From positions 1 to 64,000 of the forward strand of contig NZ_BDBM01000021.1 in the NCBI RefSeq assembly GCF_001612985.1: DNA of 64,000 bases, written 5' to 3'. The number at the start of each line of letters is the position of its first letter. Position 1 is the first letter of the stretch. The position numbers and the translations under genes were made by a program. The notes beneath the pieces were generated by a model. That model was not told where the DNA came from, searched no databases, and worked only from the letters and a program-made list of their open reading frames with translations. Shown here one piece after another: positions 17,729 through 25,890 of the stretch. Source of the stretch: Nocardia gamkensis NBRC 108242 (GTDB taxonomy: Bacteria > Actinomycetota > Actinomycetes > Mycobacteriales > Mycobacteriaceae).

Positions 17729-18465
17729 CGGCGCAGTGGTCGCTGTCGGCCGAGCAGTTCGCCGCGGCCTGGTTCGGCACGGGGCTGGATCGCATGCCGT
17801 TCCCGTTCCGATTCACCAGCCAATTCCCCGGCCTGCACGAGTACCGGGAGTATCAACGGCAGTTCCGCGCCGAGCTGAGCCGCGACGAGCGTCTGCCCCT
17901 GCGCAGCGCGATCACCACGCTCGCCGGTCCCGACTGGCGCATCGAACTGTTCGGGTACGACAACACGCGCGAGGGCGTCGAACTGCGCGCCGTCGCCGCT
18001 GGGACACGCACCGGATCCGGGGTGCTCGCCGTGCAGACGCCGGGCCCGGACGGCGGCCGAGTCCGGTTGCGCCGCTACCGAACCGATCAGCTCGCCACCG
18101 AATTGGCGCGTTTGCTGCCGGACACCCCGGCCGGAACGGTCGGCGAGAAGAGTTTCCTGCTCGACGACCTGAACGATGATCGCCCCGATGTGTTCGGAAA
18201 CGCGCCGGCCAGTCAGGCCAAGGAACGCTACCGGCGTTTCTGGCGGCAATCGTGCACCACTCGCGGGACCGCGGTCGTGCTAATCGGCCCGCGCAACGCC
18301 GAACCGCTGCGCACCGGCCGCCTCCGCTGGATCGACACGCCCGATGGCCGCTACTGCGAGGTGCCCGCCAATCGCGCTCTGATGATCCGCCCCGGCACCA
18401 GCGCAGATATCACCCGGTACCTGGACGAGTCGATCGTGCGGGCCAAGGCGCGCCTGGACCGGTGA
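17725..18465 (+). CDS. espG: ESX secretion-associated protein EspG
   Basis: A 246-residue cytosolic chaperone of the EspG family. It begins WSLSAEQFAAAWFGTGLDRMPFP, and FGYDNTREGVELRAVAAGTR and YRRFWRQSCTTRGTAVVLIG lie in the central sheet. EspG proteins bind the tip of a cognate PPE protein and keep it soluble for the secretion machine. The ATG overlaps the PPE stop, supporting a dedicated pair. No ESX membrane component (EccB-E, MycP) occurs in this window, so the module must rely on machinery encoded elsewhere. Confidence 0.87.
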   Translation: MTAQWSLSAEQFAAAWFGTGLDRMPFPFRFTSQFPGLHEYREYQRQFRAELSRDERLPLRSAITTLAGPDWRIELFGYDNTREGVELRAVAAGTRTGSGVLAVQTPGPDGGRVRLRRYRTDQLATELARLLPDTPAGTVGEKSFLLDDLNDDRPDVFGNAPASQAKERYRRFWRQSCTTRGTAVVLIGPRNAEPLRTGRLRWIDTPDGRYCEVPANRALMIRPGTSADITRYLDESIVRAKARLDR

Positions 18466-18576
18466 CCCCGCTCGCCCGGCGGCGACGAGTGGCACATGGT
18501 CGCGGCATTTCCCGAGAAGGGACCTCCGGGCTGCGCCACTCGCGGTTCACCTCGCGCCGCTGCGCGGAACCCGGCG

Positions 18577-19872
18577 TCAGCCCAGCAGGCGCCAGTCCTC
18601 GAGGCCGTCGTACAGCGGAACGTCCTGCGCCAGCTTGCTCACCCGGGCGCGCAGTGCGTCCAGGTCGGCGTTACCGGCCAGCGCGCTCGCGATGATGTCG
18701 GCGACCTCGGTGAACTCGGTGTCGCCGAAGCCGCGGGTGGCCAGGGCGGCGGTGCCGATCCGCAGGCCGGAGGTGACCATCGGGGGCCGCGGGTCGAACG
18801 GAACGGCGTTGCGGTTCACGGTGATACCGATCTCGTGCAGCAGGTCTTCGCCCTGCTGGCCGTCGAGTTCGGAGTTGCGCAGGTCGACCAGCACCAGGTG
18901 CACGTCGGTGCCGCCGGTGAGCACGCTGACGCCCTTGTCCTTGACGTCGGCGGCGGTGAGCCGCTCGGCCAGGATCTTCGCGCCCGACAGGGTGCGCTCC
19001 TGACGGTTCTTGAACTCCTCACCCGCGGCGATCTTGAAGGCGACGGCCTTGGCGGCGATGGCGTGCATGAGCGGACCACCCTGCTGGCCCGGGAACACCG
19101 CGCTGTTCAGCTTTTTCGCGTACTCCTGCTTGGCCAGGATGAGGCCGGAGCGCGGACCGCCGAGGGTCTTGTGCACGGTGGAGGACACTACGTCGGCGTA
19201 GGGCACCGGCGAGGGGTGCAGACCGGCGGCGACCAGGCCTGCGAAGTGCGCCATGTCCACCCACAGGTAGGCGCCGACCTCGTCGGCGATCGAGCGGAAC
19301 GCCGCGAAGTCCTGATGGCGCGGGTAGGCCGACCAGCCCGCCACGATCACCTTCGGACGCGCCTGCAGGGCGATCTCGCGCACCTCGTCCATGTCGACGC
19401 GGTGGTCTTCCTTGCTCACCCCGTAGGAGTGCACCTCGTAGAGCTTGCCGGAGAAGTTCAGGCGCATGCCGTGGGTCAGGTGACCACCGTGCGCGAGGTC
19501 GAGGCCGAGCAGCTTGTCGCCCGGGTCCATCAGCGACATCAGCACCGCGGCGTTGGCCTGCGCGCCGGAATGCGGCTGCACGTTGGCGAATTCGGCGCCG
19601 AACAACTCCTTGGCGCGGTCGCGCGCCAGAGTCTCCACCACGTCCACGTGCTCGCAGCCGCCGTAGTAGCGCCGCCCCGGGTAACCCTCGGCGTACTTGT
19701 TGGTGAGCACGCTGCCCTGCGCCTGCAGCACCGCGCGCGGCACGAAGTTCTCCGAGGCGATCATCTCGAGCGTGTCGCGTTCGCGGGCGAGCTCGCCTGC
19801 CATCGCGGCAGCGAGCTCCGGATCGAGCTCACCGAGAGACTGGGAATTGACAGAGGCGGTCGTCTGCGTCAC
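18577..19872 (-). CDS. glyA: serine hydroxymethyltransferase
   Basis: PLP enzyme interconverting serine and glycine with transfer of a one-carbon unit to tetrahydrofolate. The 431-residue length is normal. ASENFVPRAVL, YAEGYPGRRYYGGCEHVD, HSGAQANAAV and the PLP-lysine segment STVHKTLGGPRSG are all present. The GTG start at 19872 is preceded by a TAGACT box at six bases, which suggests leaderless expression. In M. tuberculosis glyA1 lies beside coaA, as it nearly does here with three genes inserted. Confidence 0.97.
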   Translation of the reverse strand: MTQTTASVNSQSLGELDPELAAAMAGELARERDTLEMIASENFVPRAVLQAQGSVLTNKYAEGYPGRRYYGGCEHVDVVETLARDRAKELFGAEFANVQPHSGAQANAAVLMSLMDPGDKLLGLDLAHGGHLTHGMRLNFSGKLYEVHSYGVSKEDHRVDMDEVREIALQARPKVIVAGWSAYPRHQDFAAFRSIADEVGAYLWVDMAHFAGLVAAGLHPSPVPYADVVSSTVHKTLGGPRSGLILAKQEYAKKLNSAVFPGQQGGPLMHAIAAKAVAFKIAAGEEFKNRQERTLSGAKILAERLTAADVKDKGVSVLTGGTDVHLVLVDLRNSELDGQQGEDLLHEIGITVNRNAVPFDPRPPMVTSGLRIGTAALATRGFGDTEFTEVADIIASALAGNADLDALRARVSKLAQDVPLYDGLEDWRLLG

Positions 19873-19878
19873 GACCTC

Positions 19879-19884
19879 AGTCTA
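19879..19884 (-). promoter_or_regulatory. -10 box of glyA (leaderless)
   Basis: TAGACT on the minus strand ends six bases before the GTG at 19872. Confidence 0.5.
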
Positions 19885-19986
19885 TGGGCCGCGGGCCCGG
19901 CCCTCGAGCAGGGGGTTCACCCCGCCCGCGCGTCGTGCGGTACGGCCGTGACGTGCGACACTCCCCGCGCATGCCCCACCCCGTGG

Positions 19987-20565
19987 TCAGCGGGAGTCGT
20001 CGTCCTCCGGGAGGTAGCTCTCCAACAGCACCGCGAGATGCCGCTGCGCGTCTTCCAGCGGACGCGTGGACTTCATGGCCCGCGCCTGGATGATCGCTCC
20101 CTCCATCGCGCTGAACGCGAAACTGCTGAACGAGCGCGCATCGGCGGCGGTCATGCCCGCCGAGACCAGCGCAGCGCCGAGCCGCTCGTGCCAGGCGGCG
20201 AACACCTCTCCCGCGGCCGCCTGCACCCGGGGCTCGGACTCGGCCAGCGCCGCCCCGACGACCGGGCACCCGGCGCGATAGTCGGTCTTCCGCAGCGCGG
20301 GCACCCACCAACCGAGCAGCGAATCGAACCAGCGGCGCGGCGGCGCGGCGGTGACCTTGTCGATCACCTCGCCGGTCCGCGCGCCCGCGACCCGGGTGGC
20401 GGTCTCGACCAGCTCGCTCTTCCCCGCCGGGAAGTGCTGGTAGAGCGAGTTGCGTGAGGCGTTGCTGCGTTCCAGCAGGGTGGTCAGTCCCGCGGCGTGC
20501 ACACCCTGCTCACGGACCAGTTCGATGGCGCTTTCGATCAGCCTGGCGCGCGGCCCTGCGGTCAT
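19987..20565 (-). CDS. TetR family regulator, LmrA/YxaF type
   Basis: A 192-residue repressor. The HTH region reads LIESAIELVREQGVHAAGLT, then TLLERSNASRNSLYQHFPAGKSEL. The C-terminal half has the segment DYRAGCPVVGAALAE, characteristic of the LmrA/YxaF-like ligand domain. The ATG at 20565 is preceded by AAGGAGCT. It is divergent from a thioesterase gene. The 94 bp between them contain two identical palindromic sites, so autoregulation and control of the thioesterase are likely. Confidence 0.9.
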   Translation of the reverse strand: MTAGPRARLIESAIELVREQGVHAAGLTTLLERSNASRNSLYQHFPAGKSELVETATRVAGARTGEVIDKVTAAPPRRWFDSLLGWWVPALRKTDYRAGCPVVGAALAESEPRVQAAAGEVFAAWHERLGAALVSAGMTAADARSFSSFAFSAMEGAIIQARAMKSTRPLEDAQRHLAVLLESYLPEDDDSR

Positions 20566-20590
20566 GCGAGCTCCTTGCCCGAGGGTTGCG

Positions 20591-20642
20591 TGAACCGATC
20601 GGTCCATGTTGCAATCATCTCAGATGTGGACCGATCGGTTCA
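20591..20642. promoter_or_regulatory. pair of palindromic TetR operators
   Basis: TGAACCGATCGGTCCA (20591-20606) and its exact reverse complement (20627-20642) each contain the 10-bp palindrome ACCGATCGGT. Their centres are 36 bp apart. The second copy ends 17 bases before the thioesterase ATG, so occupancy would block that promoter region. Confidence 0.85.
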
Positions 20643-20659
20643 TCGAAAGGATGGGATTG

Positions 20660-21118
20660 ATGTCCGAAGCCACGGTCGACCCGGCGCGACTGTCCGGTCT
20701 CGAACTCCTGCGCACCGCGATGAGCCGGGCGGATCGCCCGCCGTTCATCGGCGATCTGCTCGGCATGGAGGTCGACGAACTCGAACACGGCAAGGTGGTC
20801 TTCGCGCTGCGCACCCGGCCTGACTTCGCCAACCCGCTCGGTACCACCCACGGCGGCATCTGCGCGACCCTGCTCGACTCGGTGATGGGCTGCGCGGTGC
20901 ACACCACGCTGGAGCCCGGCGTCGGGTACACGACGCTGGAGCTGAAGATCAACTACATCCGGGCCGTGCCCACCGGCGGACAGCGCCTCACCGCCACCGG
21001 CACCACTATCCACGTCGGGCGCACCACCGCGACCGCCGAGGGACGGGTGGTCGACGAGCAGGGCCGCCTGGTCGCGCACGCCACCACCACCTGCGTCATC
21101 TTCCGCGCACAACAGTGA
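20660..21118 (+). CDS. PaaI family thioesterase (hotdog fold)
   Basis: A 152-residue acyl-CoA thioesterase of the PaaI type. The hotdog helix contains HGGICATLLDSVMGCAV, with the usual His-Gly-Gly and catalytic-region Asp. GYTTLELKINYIRAVPTG and GRTTATAEGRVVDEQGRLVAHAT form the sheet. The substrate is unknown. The ATG at 20660 is preferred over 20651 because AAAGGATGGGA then sits at a normal distance. It is very probably repressed by the divergent TetR protein. Confidence 0.88.
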   Translation: MSEATVDPARLSGLELLRTAMSRADRPPFIGDLLGMEVDELEHGKVVFALRTRPDFANPLGTTHGGICATLLDSVMGCAVHTTLEPGVGYTTLELKINYIRAVPTGGQRLTATGTTIHVGRTTATAEGRVVDEQGRLVAHATTTCVIFRAQQ

Positions 21119-21184
21119 CCCGAGGAGCACTGCCATGGCCGCACGAACGCCGTGCGGCTCAGCCCGTTCCCGCCGGACACCGGC

Positions 21185-22384
21185 TCACGCGGCCGCGCGC
21201 AACGCTCCCGGCGTGAGCGGCTCGTCGAGCAGCCTGCGGAAGCGGTCGGCCCGGTCCTCGGCGTCGGCCGCGCGATCGAGCCACCCGCCCAGCAGCCGGT
21301 ACCCCTCGACGTAGGTGGAGATGTACGCCCGCCACAGCGGCGAGGACAGGAAGCGCAGCGACTGGCGCGCCCGCTCGGGCGTCGTCAGGTTCCATTTCTG
21401 CAAGAACTCCGCCACCTCGTCGTGCGACCGCCCCCGATCGTGCAGCAGCAGCGCGGCGTCCTGGCGCACGCTCAGCAGCTTGGCGGAGGCGTTCGAAAGG
21501 CGTTCGGCTCGTTCGCCGTCGAAGCGCAGCCCCAGGTCCGCGTAGATCTCCTGCGCCCACTTGCCCCAGCCGGGTCCGACGATCGAGCGCAGCGCCAGAT
21601 CCGCGAGCCCCTCGGCCATCAGGCACTGCGGCGTGTTCACCAGGAACAACGTCTGCTCGGCCTGCCCGGTGGCGACCAGCCCGGCCTCCTTGCGGCAGTG
21701 CTCGGTGTGGTGCCCCGGGTAGGACTCGTGCGCGATCAGCTGCGGCAGGTGCGCCATGTGCTGCTTCAGGTCGGAATTGATCGCGACCCGGGAGTGGTAG
21801 TTGCCCAGGTAGTAGTTGAACCCGGACCACGGCTTGTCCCCGACCACCTCGTAGGTGACGTGCTCGTGGTCGGGCAGCGGGTAGCGGGCGCGGACCAACT
21901 CGCGCAGCGCGCCGGAGAACGCCTCGACGCAGACCTGCAGGCGCTCGGGCGGGATCTCATCGGCCTTGCGGTGCGCGGCCACCCGTTCGGCCAGCGGACC
22001 GTCCCCCGCGAGCACCTCGTCCATCTGCCGGTGCGCGTCGCGGTAGTCGTCCACGTCGCCGGGCGCGATATCGACGTCGAAGTAGGCGCTGACCTCCTCG
22101 ACGAACCCGATGTCGTCCCCGGCGAACTTCCGTCCGGAACATTCCAGCGCGCGCAGGTGCGCGTCGAGGAATTCGGCGCGCTGCGGCGCCAGCCCCGCCT
22201 CCGGCACCGCGGCACGCAACTCGGCGGCACGACGAGCCAGCTCACGCGGCTGCGGCGCGGGCGCGTTCTGCACCTCGCGGCGCAGGGCGGGGTCGCCGGT
22301 ATAGGCGTCGACGAACCCTTCCTCCAGCCGGTCGAAGGCGAGGCCGAGCCGCAAGTATTCGGTCACGAGCGGATGCGCATCCAT
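21185..22384 (-). CDS. DUF885 family putative metallopeptidase
   Basis: A 399-residue protein with the zinc-peptidase-like segment AHESYPGHHTEH (HExxxGHH) in its centre. It also has the aromatic pocket sequence GFNYYLGNYHSRVAIN and a C-terminal helical region (YISTYVEGYRLLGGWL). DUF885 proteins are predicted gluzincin-like peptidases. No signal peptide is visible, so it is probably cytosolic. Start choice: ATG at 22384 has a TAATGT box eight bases upstream (22393-22398); the alternative ATG at 22396 lies inside that box. Confidence 0.82.
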   Translation of the reverse strand: MDAHPLVTEYLRLGLAFDRLEEGFVDAYTGDPALRREVQNAPAPQPRELARRAAELRAAVPEAGLAPQRAEFLDAHLRALECSGRKFAGDDIGFVEEVSAYFDVDIAPGDVDDYRDAHRQMDEVLAGDGPLAERVAAHRKADEIPPERLQVCVEAFSGALRELVRARYPLPDHEHVTYEVVGDKPWSGFNYYLGNYHSRVAINSDLKQHMAHLPQLIAHESYPGHHTEHCRKEAGLVATGQAEQTLFLVNTPQCLMAEGLADLALRSIVGPGWGKWAQEIYADLGLRFDGERAERLSNASAKLLSVRQDAALLLHDRGRSHDEVAEFLQKWNLTTPERARQSLRFLSSPLWRAYISTYVEGYRLLGGWLDRAADAEDRADRFRRLLDEPLTPGALRAAA

Positions 22385-22565
22385 GCCAGCCGACATTAGC
22401 GGTTCACACCTGGTGCATCGAGTCGGTTACCAACGGGTAGTGGTACCCCGCTCATCCCACGATGTTGACGCGGAGCAGAATTCGGCTATGCGGCGACAGC
22501 TAGACCGAATCTCACCGGATCCGCACCCGCACTGTGCGTGTTTGCCGAAATGGAGCGTCGGGTAA

Positions 22566-23498
22566 GTGGCACGAATGAGCGAGCCGAGTCCCTACGTGGA
22601 ATTCGACCGGAAACAGTGGCGGACCCTGCGTAAATCGACTCCCCTGGTGCTCACCGAGGAAGAACTGATCGGCCTGCGCGGTCTCGGGGAACAGATCGAT
22701 CTCGAGGAAGTCGCGGAGGTCTATCTTCCGCTCGCTCGTCTCATCCATCTGCAAGTGGCCGCCCGTCAGCGGCTGTTCGCCGCGACCGCGACCTTCCTCG
22801 GCGAAACCCATCCCGACCAGCAGGTACCGTTCGTGATCGGCGTCGCGGGCAGTGTCGCGGTGGGCAAGTCGACCACCGCGCGCGTGTTGCAGGCGCTGCT
22901 GGCCCGCTGGGATCACCACCCGCGGGTCGACCTGGTCACCACCGACGGATTTCTCTATCCCACCGCGGAACTCACCCGGCGCGGCATCATGCACCGTAAG
23001 GGTTTCCCGGAGAGCTACGACCGCCGCAAGCTACTGCGATTCGTCACCGAGGTGAAATCCGGTGCGGCCGAAGTCTGCGCGCCGGTCTATTCGCACATCT
23101 CCTATGACATCGTGTCGGGCAAGCAGCACTGCGTGCGCCAGCCCGACATTCTGATCGTGGAGGGTTTGAACGTGTTGCAGACCGGTCCGCGCCTGATGGT
23201 CTCGGATCTGTTCGACTTCTCGATCTACGTCGACGCGCGCATCGAGGACATCGAGAAGTGGTACGTGCAACGGTTTCTCACCCTGCGCAACACCGCTTTC
23301 GCCGATCCGAACGCGCATTTCCACCACTACTCCGGATTCACCGACGAGCAGGCCACCGCCGCCGCGCAGGAGATCTGGAACAACACCAACCGGCCGAATC
23401 TGGTGGAGAACATTCTGCCCACCCGTCCGCGCGCCACCCTGGTGCTGCGCAAGGACGCCGATCACAGCATCAACCGGCTGCGGCTACGGAAATTGTGA
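22566..23498 (+). CDS. coaA: type I pantothenate kinase
   Basis: First committed enzyme of CoA synthesis, phosphorylating pantothenate with ATP in the cytosol. The 310-residue product carries Walker A GSVAVGKS (residues 95-102), LVTTDGFLYP, and HRKGFPESYDRR. The C-terminal segment NLVENILPTRPRATLVLRK is nearly identical to the mycobacterial enzyme as I recall it. The GTG at 22566 is chosen because the M. tuberculosis protein starts at the equivalent position; an ATG three codons later is possible. Confidence 0.97.
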   Translation: MARMSEPSPYVEFDRKQWRTLRKSTPLVLTEEELIGLRGLGEQIDLEEVAEVYLPLARLIHLQVAARQRLFAATATFLGETHPDQQVPFVIGVAGSVAVGKSTTARVLQALLARWDHHPRVDLVTTDGFLYPTAELTRRGIMHRKGFPESYDRRKLLRFVTEVKSGAAEVCAPVYSHISYDIVSGKQHCVRQPDILIVEGLNVLQTGPRLMVSDLFDFSIYVDARIEDIEKWYVQRFLTLRNTAFADPNAHFHHYSGFTDEQATAAAQEIWNNTNRPNLVENILPTRPRATLVLRKDADHSINRLRLRKL

Positions 23499-23504
23499 TT
23501 CCGC

Positions 23505-24104
23505 TTACAATTTCCACGCCTCGTCCAGGCGCCGGGCGACATCGATATCTCGCACCGCGGCGATGTGTGGCTTACGGATCTCGGCGGAGATGTAGCGGGC
23601 GACGAAACGCTTGATCTCGTGATCGACGCTGGCGAGGATGCGCAGCAATTGCCCGCGCTTGGTGGCGGCGGCCACGTCGACGCGCACGTCGGCCGGCCGC
23701 GGTTCGGCGATATCGATCACCACCCGCAGTGGCGCGGCCGTGCGCACCGTCAGGTGCAGGTGCACGGTGCCCTCGACGTGGAAGCGGTGCCGATCGACCG
23801 TCAAGTCAAGCAGCAGGTCGACCTCGAGCGGGATGATCAGCTCGAACGCGATCGCCTCTTCGCCGTGACGGCGCAGCCGGGACGCGCCGAGCTGAACCTC
23901 CGCGGTCACCTTGGCCAAGCGGCCCGGCCCTACGCCGATCGGGCCGAAATCGAAGGCCGTGCCGGTCAACTGTGCGAACGCGCCGGAGATGCGCTCTTCG
24001 GAGGCGGCGTACTCCAGGAAGCGTCTACCGAACTCGGCATAGCTGATGAAGTCGCCAGATTCGCGCCGGACGGCTTCGGCGGGCCGTTGACCGAACGCGC
24101 TCAT
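23505..24104 (-). CDS. conserved actinobacterial protein, function unknown
   Basis: A 199-residue cytosolic protein. It has a helical N-terminal part (SYAEFGRRFLEYAASEERI), a beta-rich middle (ELIIPLEVDLLLDLTVDRHRF), and a charged C-terminal region with SVDHEIKRFVARYISAEIRK. I do not recognise a named domain. It lies six bases from the convergent coaA stop and is followed on its own strand by the prenyltransferase gene. A TACCGT box eight bases before the ATG suggests a leaderless transcript. Confidence 0.75.
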   Translation of the reverse strand: MSAFGQRPAEAVRRESGDFISYAEFGRRFLEYAASEERISGAFAQLTGTAFDFGPIGVGPGRLAKVTAEVQLGASRLRRHGEEAIAFELIIPLEVDLLLDLTVDRHRFHVEGTVHLHLTVRTAAPLRVVIDIAEPRPADVRVDVAAATKRGQLLRILASVDHEIKRFVARYISAEIRKPHIAAVRDIDVARRLDEAWKL

Positions 24105-24165
24105 GAGACCGCACGGTACGCGAGAACGGCGGAGGTGGCGCCGAATTCACCGGGCCGAGATCGAC

Positions 24166-24945
24166 TCAGACGCCGAAACGGCGATGGCGCGCGGCGAAGT
24201 CGCGCAGCGCCCGCAGGAAATCCACCCGGCGGAACTCCGGCCAATACGCCTCGGTGAACCATATCTCCGAGTATGCGCTCTGCCACAGCAGGAACCCGGA
24301 CAGCCGCTGCTCGCCGGAGGTCCGAATGACCAGGTCGGGGTCGGGCTGACCGGAGGTGTAGAGGTGCTGGCCGATGGCGTTCACGGTGATCGACTGGACC
24401 AGGTCCTCCCCGGTTTCGCCCGCGGCGATCTCCTGACGGACCAGCGAGCGCACCGCGTCGGTGATCTCCTGCCTGCCGCCGTAACCGACCGCGACGTTGA
24501 CGTGCACCCCGTCGCGGCCGTCGGTGCGCTCGGCGGCGGTGCGCAACCGCTTGGCGATCAACTCGGGGAAGCCGTCGAGCGAGCCGACGATGCGCACGCT
24601 CCAGTTCTGTTCCGGCGCCGACAGCTCCTCGACCACATCGGTGATCACCTCGAACAGCGTCTCCAGTTCGTCGGGATCGCGCTGCAGGTTCTCGGTGGAC
24701 AGCAGGTAGACGGTCACCATCTCGATGCCCTCGGCCTCGCACCAGCCGACCAGCTCGGCGATCTTCAGCGCGCCGACCCGGTGGCCGTGACTGACGTCGG
24801 TGAAACCGTTCTCCCGCGCCCAGCGGCGATTGCCGTCACACATCACCGCGACGTGCCGGGGATGTTGTTTGCCGGCCAGCTGCCTGGACAGCCGGGCCTC
24901 GTAGATGCGATACGGCAGACCCCGCACCTGACTCGGAAGTTCCAC
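24166..24945 (-). CDS. uppS: short-chain cis-prenyltransferase (UppS family, Rv1086-like)
   Basis: A 259-residue cis-isoprenyl diphosphate synthase. Catalytic Asp D37 lies in MCDGNRRWARENG. YLLSTENLQRDP, GYGGRQEI and the substrate-binding RTSGEQRLSGFLLWQSAYSE are present. In M. tuberculosis the enzyme at this locus makes E,Z-farnesyl diphosphate, the primer for decaprenyl phosphate used in arabinogalactan synthesis. That product is inferred from context, because sequence alone does not fix chain length. The GTG at 24945 is chosen since the conserved N-terminus (LPSQVRGLPYRIYE) starts there. Confidence 0.92.
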   Translation of the reverse strand: MELPSQVRGLPYRIYEARLSRQLAGKQHPRHVAVMCDGNRRWARENGFTDVSHGHRVGALKIAELVGWCEAEGIEMVTVYLLSTENLQRDPDELETLFEVITDVVEELSAPEQNWSVRIVGSLDGFPELIAKRLRTAAERTDGRDGVHVNVAVGYGGRQEITDAVRSLVRQEIAAGETGEDLVQSITVNAIGQHLYTSGQPDPDLVIRTSGEQRLSGFLLWQSAYSEIWFTEAYWPEFRRVDFLRALRDFAARHRRFGV

Positions 24946-25124
24946 GCGGGCAACCCTACGCCTCGGGGGCACGATCACGGCATCGACCGCGATAGGCCGG
25001 TAGAGTGGCCGGGAGCGCGCAAGTTACGGTTGCGTAGGTTACTGACGGGTTAGCCGGCTCGTCGATACCGGGCCCGGCGCGGGGCCGCGAACAGACTCGT
25101 CCGGCTCCCCTCGAGGAGGTACTC

Positions 25125-25844
25125 GTGTCCGAATCGGTCAGCGCCACCCACTCGGCACCGGTCACGCCGGTTCCCGGCTCGGCGGGCGAAGCGCTCGCCG
25201 AGGCGTTGGTCAAGCCGCGCATGCGGGGCTGGATCCATACCTGGGCCGTCGGCGTCGCGGCGATCGCGGCGGTCGTGCTGATCGCCACCGCCGCGACGAT
25301 CTCGGCGACCGCTGGATGGTCGACGCTGATCTACGGGCTCACCGTGTGCGGGCTGTTCGGCGTCAGCGCCGTCTACCACCGGGTGACCTGGCCGACCACT
25401 CGCGCTCGCATCCGGATGAAGCGAGCCGACCACTCGATGATCTTCCTGTTCATCGCGGGCAGCTATACCCCCTTCGCCCTGCTCGGCTTGCCCGGACGCA
25501 CCGGACAGACCCTGCTGACCGTGGTCTGGGCGGGCGCGCTGGCCGGAGTGGCGCTGAAACTCCTGTGGCCGACCGCTCCCCGCTGGGTGGGCGTTCCGCT
25601 GTATCTGCTGCTCGGCTGGGCCATCGTGCCGGTGGCCGGACAGCTGAACAACCAGATCGGCATCGCGCCGCTGATTCTGCTGCTCATCGGTGGCCTCTTC
25701 TACAGCGGCGGCGCGATCCTCTACGCCACCAAGTGGCCGAACCCGTGGCCGGACGTCTTCGGCCACCACGAGTTCTTCCACGCGGCCACGGTGCTCGCGG
25801 CACTGACCCATTACGCCGCGGTCTGGCTCGTCGTCTTGCGCTGA
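25125..25844 (+). CDS. hemolysin III / TrhA family membrane protein
   Basis: A 239-residue polytopic membrane protein with about seven hydrophobic helices. Family marks include SAVYHRVTW, RADHSMIFLFIAGSYTPF, and the late FGHHEFFHAATVLAALTHY. The histidines and aspartate of these motifs correspond to the metal site of the PAQR/hemolysin III superfamily. True haemolytic activity is not implied. The GTG at 25125 follows an excellent GAGGAGGT site. Confidence 0.92.
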   Translation: MSESVSATHSAPVTPVPGSAGEALAEALVKPRMRGWIHTWAVGVAAIAAVVLIATAATISATAGWSTLIYGLTVCGLFGVSAVYHRVTWPTTRARIRMKRADHSMIFLFIAGSYTPFALLGLPGRTGQTLLTVVWAGALAGVALKLLWPTAPRWVGVPLYLLLGWAIVPVAGQLNNQIGIAPLILLLIGGLFYSGGAILYATKWPNPWPDVFGHHEFFHAATVLAALTHYAAVWLVVLR

Positions 25845-25890
25845 GCGCATAGAGTCGACGGGGAGGTCGGACGAGGAGGGGCGGGTTCCC

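Noticed and set aside
18480..18540. Possible terminator between espG and glyA (GAGTGGC and GCCACTC)
   Set aside because: The arms are 7 bp with a loop of more than 40 nt, too weak to call.
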